From contig NZ_BONZ01000038.1 in the NCBI RefSeq assembly GCF_016862975.1, positions 176,367 through 240,366 of the forward strand: DNA of 64,000 bases, read 5' to 3'. Shown in pieces: positions 33,695 to 42,053 of this stretch. A model generated the notes under the pieces. That model was given only the letters and a program-made list of their open reading frames with translations. It had not been told where the DNA came from and ran no database searches. The translations under genes and the position numbers were made by a program. The DNA comes from Rugosimonospora africana. Lineage in GTDB: Bacteria > Actinomycetota > Actinomycetes > Mycobacteriales > Micromonosporaceae. Position 1 is the first letter of the stretch. Every line of letters begins with the position of its first letter.

Positions 33695-34306
33695 ATGGCC
33701 GTTGCCGAACCCGTCAGAACCGGAACACTCGACGACCAGTTGGCCACGAGGCTGCTGCACCAGCGCATCATCGTGCTCGGCAGCGAAGTCGACGACCAGG
33801 TCGCCAACCGGCTGTGCGCGCAACTGCTGCTGCTGTCGGCGGAAGACCCGCGCGGCGACATCAGCCTCTACATCAACTCCCCCGGCGGCTCGGTCAGCGC
33901 GGGACTGGCCATCTACGACACGATGCGGCTGATTCCCAACGACGTCAGCACGCTGGCGGTGGGGCTGGCCGCGAGCATGGGGCAGTTCCTGCTGTGCGCG
34001 GGTACCCCGGGCAAGCGGTACAGCCTGCCGCACGCGCAGATCCTGATGCACCAGGGTTCGGCCGGATTCGGCGGTACGGCGGCCGACGTCGAGATCTACG
34101 CCGGACAGCTGGAGCGGATCAGCGCCACGCTCACCGGGCTCATCGCGACGCACACCGGACAGCCCGCCCAGACGGTGGAGAACGACAGCAGGCGCGACCG
34201 CTGGTTCAGTGCCGAGGAGGCCCGCGACTACGGCATGGTCGACCAGATCGTGGAGCGCCTGGAGGACGTGCGCCCCGCGGCAACCCGCCGAGCGATTGGA
34301 CTGTGA
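33695..34306 (+). CDS. clpP: ATP-dependent Clp protease proteolytic subunit (first paralogue)
   Basis: A 203-residue ClpP serine peptidase. The catalytic triad positions are clear: Ser in [10 protein letters not shown], His in [10 protein letters not shown], and Asp in the [13 protein letters not shown] helix region. It has the GSEVDD and YINSPGGS signatures and forms barrel complexes with Clp ATPases. ATG 33695 follows AAGGAG; a longer frame from 33611 is unsupported. It is coupled to the second clpP by a 4-nt GTGA overlap. This tandem pair with a ClgR-like gene matches the stress-induced clpP3P4 arrangement of actinomycetes; whether it is the essential P1P2 pair cannot be decided here. Confidence 0.92.
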   Translation: MAVAEPVRTGTLDDQLATRLLHQRIIVLGSEVDDQVANRLCAQLLLLSAEDPRGDISLYINSPGGSVSAGLAIYDTMRLIPNDVSTLAVGLAASMGQFLLCAGTPGKRYSLPHAQILMHQGSAGFGGTAADVEIYAGQLERISATLTGLIATHTGQPAQTVENDSRRDRWFSAEEARDYGMVDQIVERLEDVRPAATRRAIGL

Positions 34307-34308
34307 CG

Positions 34309-34929
34309 ATGGCCCAGTACACGATTCCCACCGTGGTGGAACGGACCTCGACCGGCGAGCGGGCGTTCGACATCTACTCGCAGATGCTTACCGAGCGCAT
34401 CGTCTTCCTCGGCACCGAAATCGACGACGGCGTAGCCAATGTCGTGATGGCGCAACTGCTGCACCTGGAGTCGGCCAGCCCGGAGTCCCAGATCCGGCTG
34501 TACATCAACTCCCCGGGCGGCTCGTTCAGCGCCCTGACCGCGGTCTACGACACGATGCAGTACGTCCGGCCGGACATCGCGACGTTCTGCATCGGGCAGG
34601 CGTCGTCCGCCGCGGCGGTGCTGCTCGCCGCCGGTACGCCGGGCAAGCGCTCGATCCTGCGACACGCGAAGGTGATGCTGCACCAGCCGTCGAGCCAGGC
34701 CCAGGGAACCCTGCCCGACCTTGCCATCCAGGCGAAGGAACTGGCCAAGGTACGCGCCGAGATCGACGAGATCCTCAGCCGGCACACCGGCCACCCGGTG
34801 TCGAAGATCCGGGCCGACACCGACCGGAACCGGACATTCAGCGCCCGTGAGGCGGTCGACTACGGCCTGGCCGACCACGTCATCACGAGTCGCAAGGCCA
34901 GCCCGGCCGAGTGGGTCGGCGCCCGCTGA
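34309..34929 (+). CDS. clpP: ATP-dependent Clp protease proteolytic subunit (second paralogue)
   Basis: A 206-residue ClpP. Ser is in [14 protein letters not shown], His in [12 protein letters not shown], and the late Asp in the [18 protein letters not shown] region; [11 protein letters not shown] is conserved. The SSAAA context differs from the SMGQ of its partner, as is usual for the second subunit of hetero-oligomeric ClpP. ATG 34309 or the coupled GTG 34303 can start it. It is convergent with the clgR-like gene, with the two stop codons adjacent. Confidence 0.92.
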   Translation: MAQYTIPTVVERTSTGERAFDIYSQMLTERIVFLGTEIDDGVANVVMAQLLHLESASPESQIRLYINSPGGSFSALTAVYDTMQYVRPDIATFCIGQASSAAAVLLAAGTPGKRSILRHAKVMLHQPSSQAQGTLPDLAIQAKELAKVRAEIDEILSRHTGHPVSKIRADTDRNRTFSAREAVDYGLADHVITSRKASPAEWVGAR

Positions 34930-35367
34930 TCACGCGGCGAGCAGGCAGGTGACGTTGCCCGGGCCGCCCGGGCGGGACGGCAGGACCGCGCCGGAGCGGC
35001 CCTGCCCGAACGCCGCGCGGCGGCTCCGGACGGCGTCCAGCCGCACGACCGCGGCCCGCTGGGCGCGGTCGTCGACCAGGTCGCGCCGGACCTCGGCGAG
35101 TACGTCGGACAACTCGATCCGCAGCGCGTCGCACACCGAGGCCAGCACCTCGGAGGATGCCTCCTTGCGGCCGCGCTCCAGCTCGGACAGGTACGGCATG
35201 GAGACGTTCGCGGCGTCGGCCACGTCGGCCAGGGTCCGGCCCTGCTGCCGGCGGGTCCGCCGCAGCACGTCGCCGAGGACCTTTCGCAGCAGCGGTCGCG
35301 GCTGCGACTGCGGATCGCGCGGCTGCGGATCGCGCGGCCTCAGGTCGATCGTCGTCGGATCCGACAT
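34930..35367 (-). CDS. clgR: ClgR-like XRE transcriptional activator
   Basis: A 145-residue helix-turn-helix protein. The XRE domain (about 28-95) reads LGDVLRRTRRQQGRTLADVA, then NVSMPYLSELERGRKEASSE, a segment very close to ClgR, the activator of clp genes in actinobacteria. The C-terminus ends in LLAA; ClgR proteins are themselves degraded through terminal alanines. Adjacent clpP genes support the call. The N-terminus has a short DPQPRDPQSQPR duplication. A CGC-N5-GCG site at 35567-35577 fits autoregulation. It is longer at the N-terminus than typical ClgR. Confidence 0.8.
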   Translation of the reverse strand: MSDPTTIDLRPRDPQPRDPQSQPRPLLRKVLGDVLRRTRRQQGRTLADVADAANVSMPYLSELERGRKEASSEVLASVCDALRIELSDVLAEVRRDLVDDRAQRAAVVRLDAVRSRRAAFGQGRSGAVLPSRPGGPGNVTCLLAA

Positions 35368-35398
35368 CGCTCATCCCCTCCGGGCCGCCGCAGTGCCT

Positions 35399-35496
35399 GT
35401 CCAAAGCTGTCCGTCCAAAGCTGTCCGTCCAAAGCTGGCCGTCCAGCGCTGCCTGTCCAAGGCTGGCCGTCCAGAGATGCCTGTCCAGAGCTGCCT
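35399..35496. repeat. 14-bp tandem repeat, seven copies
   Basis: GTCCAAAGCTGTCC and variants (GTCCAGAGCTGCCT and similar) repeat seven times without gaps in the clgR upstream region. The first two units are identical and divergence increases away from the gene. The array fills much of the 35368-35691 gap. Confidence 0.9.
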
Positions 35497-35566
35497 CTGT
35501 CCGAAGCCGTCTCCGTCCGGATACGTCGCACAATACCGGCGGCCGAACGGCCGGGGGTGGTCGTTT

Positions 35567-35577
35567 CGCCACCGGCG
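35567..35577. promoter_or_regulatory. Possible ClgR box
   Basis: CGC-CACCG-GCG, within TTTCGCCACCGGCGTAA, matches the published CGC-N5-GCG core of ClgR operators and lies about 200 bp upstream of the clgR-like gene. The distance is long, so confidence is limited. Confidence 0.35.
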
Positions 35578-35679
35578 TAAGGCGTAGGCAGGCACTCGGT
35601 CCCCTGGAGAGGAGACTTACGGCCGGGCAATCCAGCGATCCGCCGCGCTCTCGATCTTCCTCCGTCGCGACGATGGCGC

Positions 35680-35685
35680 TATAAC
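35680..35685 (+). promoter_or_regulatory. -10 element of a leaderless promoter
   Basis: TATAAC ends 6 nt before ATG 35692 and no ribosome site is present. It is the most AT-rich -10 in the window. Confidence 0.65.
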
Positions 35686-35691
35686 TCAGAG

Positions 35692-37068
35692 ATGCCCAGT
35701 CAGGACAACGTCATCGGCGAGGCGGCTCTGCCTCGAAGCACACCCGCCGATCAGGGCGTCGACGGCGCCGGAATCAGGGCCTTCATCGAGGCGGTGGCAC
35801 CGATGAAGGGCGTGGAGTTGCACAGCCTGATGGTCGTGCGCCACGGCCACGTCGTGGCGGAACAGTGGTGGCGTCCCTACACGCCGGAGACGCCGCAGCT
35901 GCTGTACTCGCTGAGCAAGAGCTTCACCTCGACCGCGCTGGGGTTCGCCGTGGCCGAGGGCCTGGTGGACCTGGACGCCACCGTGCTGTCCTACTTCCCG
36001 GAGTACGAGGACGCCGTCGCTGACCCACGCTCCCGTTCGATCCGCGTCCGGCACGTGGCCGCGATGGCCAGCGGGCACGAGAACGACACGGTCGACCAGG
36101 CGATGAGGGTCGGCAACGGTGACCTGCTGCGCGGCTTCCTCCTCATCCCGCCGGACCGGGAGCCGGGCACGGTCTTCGCGTACAACCAGCCGTGTACGTA
36201 CGCCCTGTCCGCGATCATCCGGAAGGTCAGCGGCGAATCGCTGACCGGATTCCTGCGACCGCGGCTGTTCACGCCGCTGGGCATCGACCGGGTCGAGTGG
36301 CACACCGACTTTCTGGGTCGCGAGTTGGGTTTCACCGGGTTGCACGCACCGACCGAGGCCATTGCCAAGCTGGGCCAGCTCTACCTGCGACACGGTGAAT
36401 GGAACGGCCGCCGCCTGCTGCCCGCCGAGTGGGTGGCGGAGGCGACCCGCTCCCACATCCGCACGGACCAACCGGACATCGACTGGGATCAGGGCTACGG
36501 ATTTCAGTTCTGGCGCAGCCGGCACGGTTACCGTGGTGACGGCGCGTTCGGCCAGTTGATGGTGATCCTGCCGGAGGCCGACGCGGTCGTCGCGATCACC
36601 TCGCAGAGTCCCGACATGCCGGCTCTGCTCGAGGCGATGTGGACCCAGCTGCTGCCCGCGTTGACCGCCGGCCGCGGCGGTGGGTGGTCGCCGTCCTCAC
36701 CGAGCCTGCCGCTGCCGACCGACACGGGGCCGGCCGGGGTACTCGTCCCGACGACGTTCCTGCCCGGCCCGGACAATCAGCTCTCCACCCTGCGTACCGT
36801 GCGGGTCCGCGCGGACGACCTCGTCCTCACCGACGGCGGCGGGCACCTGACCGCCCGGCTGGGCGAGCCGCATGCCTGGTGCACGACCGGATCGGTAGCC
36901 ACCGCACACGGCTGGGCAGACGGCCGGCTGCACGTGGACATCGTGTTCCTCGAGACCCCCCACCGGTTACACGTGATCCTGGACCCGGCGACGGAGAAGT
37001 TCGACGCTCGCTGGCAGACCGTACCGCTGCAGAGACCGCTGTTGTCCGTCTCCCACCTCCCCCGCTGA
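35692..37068 (+). CDS. Class C beta-lactamase-like serine hydrolase
   Basis: A 458-residue protein of the beta-lactamase/esterase/DD-peptidase group. The SxxK nucleophile motif is YSLSKSFTS near residue 75 and YxN is AYNQP near residue 165. A C-terminal ~120-residue beta-rich domain follows the catalytic domain. It has no signal peptide, so a cytosolic esterase or peptidase role is likelier than antibiotic resistance. Start is given by the leaderless -10 (35680-35685). It is a single gene. Confidence 0.82.
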   Translation: MPSQDNVIGEAALPRSTPADQGVDGAGIRAFIEAVAPMKGVELHSLMVVRHGHVVAEQWWRPYTPETPQLLYSLSKSFTSTALGFAVAEGLVDLDATVLSYFPEYEDAVADPRSRSIRVRHVAAMASGHENDTVDQAMRVGNGDLLRGFLLIPPDREPGTVFAYNQPCTYALSAIIRKVSGESLTGFLRPRLFTPLGIDRVEWHTDFLGRELGFTGLHAPTEAIAKLGQLYLRHGEWNGRRLLPAEWVAEATRSHIRTDQPDIDWDQGYGFQFWRSRHGYRGDGAFGQLMVILPEADAVVAITSQSPDMPALLEAMWTQLLPALTAGRGGGWSPSSPSLPLPTDTGPAGVLVPTTFLPGPDNQLSTLRTVRVRADDLVLTDGGGHLTARLGEPHAWCTTGSVATAHGWADGRLHVDIVFLETPHRLHVILDPATEKFDARWQTVPLQRPLLSVSHLPR

Positions 37069-37191
37069 CCGGGTCTTCGCCGGTTCCCCAGCGCGAAGCG
37101 TTGATCGGCGCTTTGTCGGACATAACACCCCAAACGGAGAGCCTCGTCCTGCACAATTTGAGGGGCGGGCTGCACCGGAGGGAGCGGCGGC

Positions 37192-37611
37192 ATGGAGGAG
37201 GAAGCGCGCGAGCGGGCGCTGCTCACCGCCCTGACGACCGAGCACTTCGCACTCGAGACCGCCCGCAGCGCCACGGTCACGGAATCCGTCGGGCGGGCGA
37301 CGGTGTTCCTGACGCTGCTGTCCGCCGCGCTGATCGGGCTGGGCTTCGTCTCACGCGGCGCCGATCTGATCAAGCCGTACCTCGGCTCGGTGCTGCCGAC
37401 CCTGGTGATCACGGGCCTGTTCACCTTCGGTCGGCTGGTGCAGAACCTGAGGGAGAACTCGCTGCACCTCAAGCGCATCCAGCGCATCCGCGCCTATTAC
37501 CACCGGCAGTTGGCGGGCGAGCACGACTTCTTCGCCGACGCCCTGGCCGGCGAAGGCGACGACCAGGCGATCGCCGCCGCCGTGGGCACCAAACCCACCC
37601 GCACGGATTAG
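37192..37611 (+). CDS. Small membrane protein of unknown function
   Basis: A 139-residue protein with two transmembrane helices (ATVFLTLLSAALIGLGFV near residue 37 and VLPTLVITGLFTFGRLV near 67), flanked by charged cytosolic helices (LHLKRIQRIRAYYHRQLAGE). ATG 37192 has a GAGCGGCGG ribosome-like stretch. The layout resembles small actinobacterial proteins annotated as hypothetical; no function assigned. Confidence 0.65.
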   Translation: MEEEARERALLTALTTEHFALETARSATVTESVGRATVFLTLLSAALIGLGFVSRGADLIKPYLGSVLPTLVITGLFTFGRLVQNLRENSLHLKRIQRIRAYYHRQLAGEHDFFADALAGEGDDQAIAAAVGTKPTRTD

Positions 37612-37723
37612 ACCGCGCGAGCGAGGGATCGCGCCGTGCTCCGGGAACACCGCGACGCCCCGGTGGTACCCGACAGCGCGGGCATCACCGGGGCATCGCC
37701 GTCCGTGGCATCGCGGTCCGGCG

Positions 37724-39412
37724 TTACCCGTGCAGCGCGGCGGCGTCGACCGGACGCTGGGTCTGCTCCGCCTCCCCGACGGCGGCCTCAGCCTGGGCAC
37801 GCGCCTGGTTGCCGGACATCATCCGCAGCGGAACCTCCTTGAGGCTGGCCGACAGGATGACCGCGGCGATCAGCAGCAGCGCCACCACGCCGAACACCAC
37901 GTCGCCGGCGGCGGAGAAGCCCGCGAAGAACGGGTGGCTCAGAGGCTTGGCCAGTCCGGTCAGGAACGAGGTGTCGTTCAGTCCGCCGCTGAGGTGCTGC
38001 TGCAGGGACGCGACCTGGTCGGGGTGCGCCGCGGCGGCGGCCCGGAAGGCGGGATCGTGCGCCGCGGTGGTGTAGTTCTGACCGATCCTGGTACCGGCCG
38101 CCGAGAACAGGATGGACAGGAAAATCGCGGTACCGAGCGTGCCGCCGACCGACCGGAAGAACGTGGAGGCCGCCGAGGCGACGCCCATGTCCTTCGCCGG
38201 TACCGAGTTCTGCATGGCCAGCACGAGGCTCTGCATGTTCAGGCCGAGACCGACCCCGAAGACGACCATGTAGATGTCCGTCTGCCACAGAACCGTGTCG
38301 GCACCCACCCGGGTCATCAGGGCCATACCGATGAGCATGAGAACCGAACCGACCACCGGGAAGATCTTGTACCGGCCGGTACGGGCGATCAGGCGGCCAG
38401 CCCCCAGCGAGGCGGTCATCATGCCGGCGACCAGCGGCAGCACCAGCAGACCGGACTTGGTCGGCGAAGCGCCCTTGACGATCTGCAGGTACAGCGGGAT
38501 CACCGAGAGCCCACCGAACATGGCCATACCGATGACAGCGACCTGGGCCGAGGCCACGGAGAAGGTGCTGCTGCGGAACAGCCGCAGCGGCAGCAGCGCG
38601 TCGTCGCCCATCCGCCGCTGGATCCAGATGAACGCGACCAGCCCGGCGGCGCCGACCAGATAGCAGGCGAACGCCCGGGCCGACGCCCAGCCCCATGCCT
38701 CGCCCTGCTCGGCGATGAGCAGCAGCGGTACCAGGCCGATGGCCAGGGTGGCCGAGCCGTACCAGTCGACGCGACGCTCACGGCGTACGTGGTCGATGCG
38801 CAGCACCCGGGCGATCACGACGAGAGCGACCGCGGCGATCGGAACGTTGATGTAGAAGATCCACCGCCACCCAGCCGCGCCGAGGAAGCTGTCCGTACCC
38901 GAGAACAGGCCGCCCAGGACCGGGCCGAGCACCGAGGCGCTGGCGAACACGGCCATCATGTAGCCCTGGTAGCGGGCGCGCTGGCGGGGCGGGATGATGT
39001 CGCCGATGATCGCGAGTGCCAACGGCATGATGCCGCCGGCGCCGATGCCCTGGAATGCGCGGAAGCCCGCCAGTTCGTACATCGAGTTGGCCAGGCCGCA
39101 CAGCGCGGAGCCGGCCACGAAGATGACGATGGCGACCATGAACAGCCGCTTGCGGCCGTAGATGTCCGACAGCTTGCCGAACAGCGGCGCGGCGATCGTC
39201 GAGGTGATCAGGAACGCGGTCGTCACCCAAGCCTGAGCCGACAGGTCGTGCAGGTCGTTGCCGATCGTCTTGATCGCGGTGGACACGATCGTCTGATCCA
39301 GGGCGGCGAGGAACATGCCCATCACCAGGCCGGACAGGATTGTCAGGATCTGGCGGTGCGTGAGCGCACCGTCGGAGTGTGTGCCGGTCGGGTGGTGTGC
39401 GACGGTCGTCAT
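37724..39412 (-). CDS. EmrB/QacA-type MFS drug exporter
   Basis: A 562-residue, 14-segment DHA2 family transporter. Motif LDQTIVSTAIKTIGNDL (motif D1-like) near residue 38, LSDIYGRKRLFMVA (motif A) near residue 83, and GPVLGGLFSG (motif C) are clear. It should export drugs or metabolites by proton antiport. The ATG overlaps the stop of the marR gene (ATGA, 39409-39412), so repressor and pump are co-translated. The C-terminal extension after the last helix is Ala/Gln/Glu-rich. Confidence 0.88.
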   Translation of the reverse strand: MTTVAHHPTGTHSDGALTHRQILTILSGLVMGMFLAALDQTIVSTAIKTIGNDLHDLSAQAWVTTAFLITSTIAAPLFGKLSDIYGRKRLFMVAIVIFVAGSALCGLANSMYELAGFRAFQGIGAGGIMPLALAIIGDIIPPRQRARYQGYMMAVFASASVLGPVLGGLFSGTDSFLGAAGWRWIFYINVPIAAVALVVIARVLRIDHVRRERRVDWYGSATLAIGLVPLLLIAEQGEAWGWASARAFACYLVGAAGLVAFIWIQRRMGDDALLPLRLFRSSTFSVASAQVAVIGMAMFGGLSVIPLYLQIVKGASPTKSGLLVLPLVAGMMTASLGAGRLIARTGRYKIFPVVGSVLMLIGMALMTRVGADTVLWQTDIYMVVFGVGLGLNMQSLVLAMQNSVPAKDMGVASAASTFFRSVGGTLGTAIFLSILFSAAGTRIGQNYTTAAHDPAFRAAAAAHPDQVASLQQHLSGGLNDTSFLTGLAKPLSHPFFAGFSAAGDVVFGVVALLLIAAVILSASLKEVPLRMMSGNQARAQAEAAVGEAEQTQRPVDAAALHG

Positions 39413-39999
39413 ACAGTGGTGCCTTCCGGATCGGTGCTGCGGGGCGAATGGCGCGGGGCAGGCCCGCCCATCCAAGCGGTGTGGGTCTGGTCGTAGGCGG
39501 TGGTGAATCTCTGCAGCAGGCGGGCGAACTCGCCCAGTTCCCGCGGGTCCCAGCCGGCCAGCACCTGAGCGAAGAACGCCGCCCTGGCCTGCGCGTGCTC
39601 GGCGATGACCGCCTGGCCCGCCTCGGTGACCGCCAGGAGGCTGGCGCGCCCGTCGACCGGGTCGGCGCGGCGCTCCAGCAGGCCGTCGGCCACCAGCGCG
39701 GTCGTCTGGCGGCTGACCGTCGACAGGTCCGAATGCACGCTGGCGGCTAGCGCGCTGGCCCGCATGGGGCCCTCCGCGGCCACGGTACGCAGCAGAATCT
39801 GCGTCACCGACTCGACCTCGTTGCCGGTCGCGGCCAGCAGCTGGGCCTTGGCCCGGCGGACCGTCCGCAGGAGGTCTACCACCGAATCGGCCACAATGGC
39901 CACACCGGCGTCGTCGGTGACGTGTGTCCGGTTCGGCGGCGCACCCGGCGGCGACGCGGCCGAGCCCGGTTCTGCGATGACTTGCGCACGGTCGGCCAC
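39409..39999 (-). CDS. MarR-family repressor of the adjacent exporter
   Basis: A 196-residue winged-helix regulator. The recognition region is MRASALAASVHSDLSTVSRQ and the wing LLERRADPVDGRASLLAVT. Both termini carry disordered extensions (SAASPPGAPPNR and PAPRHSPRSTDPEGT). GTG 39999 follows GGGGGAGAA. It leads a two-gene operon with the exporter. Its promoter contains ACTTGC repeats (40015-40020, 40036-40041), which could be operators. Confidence 0.85.
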   Translation of the reverse strand: MADRAQVIAEPGSAASPPGAPPNRTHVTDDAGVAIVADSVVDLLRTVRRAKAQLLAATGNEVESVTQILLRTVAAEGPMRASALAASVHSDLSTVSRQTTALVADGLLERRADPVDGRASLLAVTEAGQAVIAEHAQARAAFFAQVLAGWDPRELGEFARLLQRFTTAYDQTHTAWMGGPAPRHSPRSTDPEGTTV

Positions 40000-40014
40000 C
40001 GGACGTTCTCCCCC

Positions 40015-40041
40015 ACTTGCTTGTACTCACCAACTACTTGC
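40015..40041. promoter_or_regulatory. ACTTGC direct repeat, candidate MarR operator
   Basis: ACTTGC occurs at 40015-40020 and 40036-40041, two helical turns apart, with TTGTA close by, directly upstream of the marR start. This is a weak but well-placed candidate. Confidence 0.4.
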
Positions 40042-40115
40042 CTCATACAACAATCCGCGCGGGTGGGGGCAGCGCCAAACCCTGCGGGCGTGATCCGCAT
40101 CGCACCCGCAGGTCA

Positions 40116-40182
40116 CGAGCGGTCTCGGTAGCCCGCGTGGTGTCAGAAGCCCCGCTCCAGACGCGCCGAGCCAGACCGGTCG
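40116..40182. repeat. Degenerate copy of the 52-bp hairpin element
   Basis: The right half CAGACGCGCCGAGCCAGACC (from 40158) is nearly perfect; the left half (from 40118, GAGCGGTCTCGGTAGC) is recognisable but diverged. It lies in the 40000-40537 gene-free interval. Confidence 0.5.
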
Positions 40183-40260
40183 GTCCCTACGCGGCGGCGG
40201 GACGATTCCCCGGACGCGGATCCGTTTCCGCTGGCGGACCTTGCCCGGGCGATCGAGAGT

Positions 40261-40277
40261 TCGTTAACCTTACGAAT
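40261..40277. promoter_or_regulatory. ROK-type operator box before aldehyde dehydrogenase
   Basis: TTCGTTAACCTTACGAA: 5-bp arms TTCGT/ACGAA around TAACCTT. Read on the other strand it matches the box at 61040-61056, before the ROK repressor gene, in 16 of 17 positions. Confidence 0.65.
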
Positions 40278-40302
40278 GTTCGACGGCCTCAAGGCGATGC
40301 CC

Positions 40303-40354
40303 GACTGGTCCGGGCCGCTGCGCGGCGCCAGACGCGCCGAGCCGGACGGGTCGA
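40303..40354. repeat. 52-bp hairpin element, copy 4
   Basis: Begins CGACTGGTCCGGGCCG and ends GCCGGACGGGTCG; the right inner arm AGACGCGCC is conserved. It lies between the ROK-type box and the aldehyde dehydrogenase start, so it would be in the mRNA leader. Confidence 0.75.
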
Positions 40355-40537
40355 ACCCTGCACGCCCCGGAACACCGCTCCGGAACACCACCCCGCCTCG
40401 CCGGCTGCCTGCCGGCGCCGAACCATGCCTCGCCCGACCGATCGAGGGTGCCCGCACCGGCCGCCGTACCCGCGCGCCGGCGCGGCTGCCGCGCGCCCGG
40501 CGGGATCCGAGGCGCCGATCTGCATGGGAGCCAGGTC

Positions 40538-41998
40538 ATGAGCCAGCAGGACCAACCGTGGAGCAGAGCCATCTACACCGCCGGGACGTTCCAGCCGCCG
40601 GCCGGCGGCGGCGTGCTTCCGGTACGGGACAAGTCGACCGGTGAGGTCTTCGCCGAGGCCGGCCGGGCCGACGCGAGCGACGTGGACGCGGCGGTGACCC
40701 GCGCCGTACCGGCCCAGCGGGACTGGGCGGCCCTCGGGTACGCCGAACGCGCGGCGGTACTGCGTCGGGTCGCCGCGGCGCTGGAGCGCGACGGCGCGAT
40801 GCGCGAGCTGATCGTGCGGGAGACCGGTTCCATCCCGGGCAAGGCCGACTACGAGATCGGCGCGGCGATCAGCGAGCTGACCGAGGCCGCGGCGCTGGCC
40901 TCCCGCCCGTCCGGCGAGGTGCTGCAGACCGGGCACGCGGGCCGCACTTCCATCTCGGAACGGTTGCCGGTGGGCCTGGTCGGGGTCATCACTCCGTGGA
41001 ACTTCCCGCTGGTACTGGGCATGCGGGTCATCGCACCGGCTCTCGCGCTGGGCAACGTGGTGCTGCTCAAGCCGTCGCCGGAGACGCCGCTGTCGGGCGG
41101 GCTGGCCATCGCGCGGCTGTTCGTGGAGGCCGGCGCGCCGGCCGGCATCTTCCAGGTGCTGCCCGGCGGCGAGGACGTCGGCCGCCGCCTGGTCGAGCAC
41201 CCGGACATCCAGATGGTTCACTTCACCGGTTCGACGGCGGTCGGCCGGCAGATCGCGCAGACCGCCGGCGGCCTGCTCAAGAAGGTCTCGCTGGAGCTGG
41301 GCGGCAACAATGCCCTGGTCGTCCTCGACGACGCCGACATCGAGCAGGCCACGATGATCGGCGCCTGGTCGAGCTTCCACTACCAGGGGCAGACCTGCAT
41401 CAGCGCCGGGCGGCACATCGTCGACCGCGCGGTGGTGGACGAGTACACGGCCGGCATCGTGGCGCGCGCCGCCGCCATCACCCTGGGCGACCCGGCAACC
41501 GAACCGGTCGGGTTGGGCCCGGTCATCAACGACGCGCAGTTGGCCCGGGGCAAGCGACTGCTCGACGACGCGGTGGCTGGGGGCGCCCGGGTGCTCACCG
41601 GCGGTACCGTCGAGGGTCCGTTCTTCCGCCCCACCGTGGTCGTGGACGTCGACCCGGCCTCCGCGCTGTGGACCGAGGAAATCTTCGCGCCGATCGTCGC
41701 GATCGTCGCGGTGGACGGTACCGAGGAGGCGGTCGCTCTGGCCAACGACACCCGGTACGGTCTGGTCTCCTCCGTACTGGGTGCGGACGTGCACCGGGCG
41801 ACGACGGTGGCCCGGCGGCTCAATTCCGCGATGGTGCACGTCAACGACGCGACCCCGCAGGACGAGGCACTGGCGCCGTTCGGCGGCGTCGGGCAGTCCG
41901 GGCTGGGCGGGCGCTCGGGCGGCGACGCGAACCTCGAGGAGTTCACCGAGCGGCGGTGGCTCACCGTCTCCTCGGTGCCGGCGCACTACCCGTACTGA
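40538..41998 (+). CDS. NAD(P)-dependent aldehyde dehydrogenase
   Basis: A 486-residue oxidoreductase that converts an aldehyde to the acid. Catalytic Cys is in GQTCISAGR, the general base Glu in LELGGNN, and the oxyanion Asn in TPWNFPL. Overall it is closest in look to benzaldehyde/vanillin dehydrogenases (ISERLPVGLVGVITPWNFPL). ATG 40538 follows GGGAG. The copper amine oxidase at 57.9-60.0 kb would make aldehydes, and the two share regulatory hints with the ROK gene, so they may act in series. It ends in a strong hairpin shared with the convergent GntR gene. Confidence 0.87.
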   Translation: MSQQDQPWSRAIYTAGTFQPPAGGGVLPVRDKSTGEVFAEAGRADASDVDAAVTRAVPAQRDWAALGYAERAAVLRRVAAALERDGAMRELIVRETGSIPGKADYEIGAAISELTEAAALASRPSGEVLQTGHAGRTSISERLPVGLVGVITPWNFPLVLGMRVIAPALALGNVVLLKPSPETPLSGGLAIARLFVEAGAPAGIFQVLPGGEDVGRRLVEHPDIQMVHFTGSTAVGRQIAQTAGGLLKKVSLELGGNNALVVLDDADIEQATMIGAWSSFHYQGQTCISAGRHIVDRAVVDEYTAGIVARAAAITLGDPATEPVGLGPVINDAQLARGKRLLDDAVAGGARVLTGGTVEGPFFRPTVVVDVDPASALWTEEIFAPIVAIVAVDGTEEAVALANDTRYGLVSSVLGADVHRATTVARRLNSAMVHVNDATPQDEALAPFGGVGQSGLGGRSGGDANLEEFTERRWLTVSSVPAHYPY

Positions 41999-42005
41999 CG
42001 CGCGG

Positions 42006-42034
42006 TGGCCCCGGCCGCCGACCGGCCGGGGCCA
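42006..42034. terminator. Bidirectional terminator hairpin
   Basis: TGGCCCCGGCCG and CGGCCGGGGCCA are perfect 12-bp arms with a 5-nt loop, between the convergent aldehyde dehydrogenase and GntR genes. Confidence 0.75.
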
Positions 42035-42053
42035 GAGCCCATAGACCGCAGGC

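Noticed and set aside
35692..37068. Antibiotic-resistance beta-lactamase
   Set aside because: SxxK and YxN are present but there is no export signal, and the domain layout fits esterase/peptidase relatives.
37724..40033. A single long exporter with a ~200-residue N-terminal extension
   Set aside because: The extension is antisense-free but out of frame with the MarR gene, which has a clear HTH and stops at 39409; ATG 39412 with the 4-nt overlap is the real exporter start.
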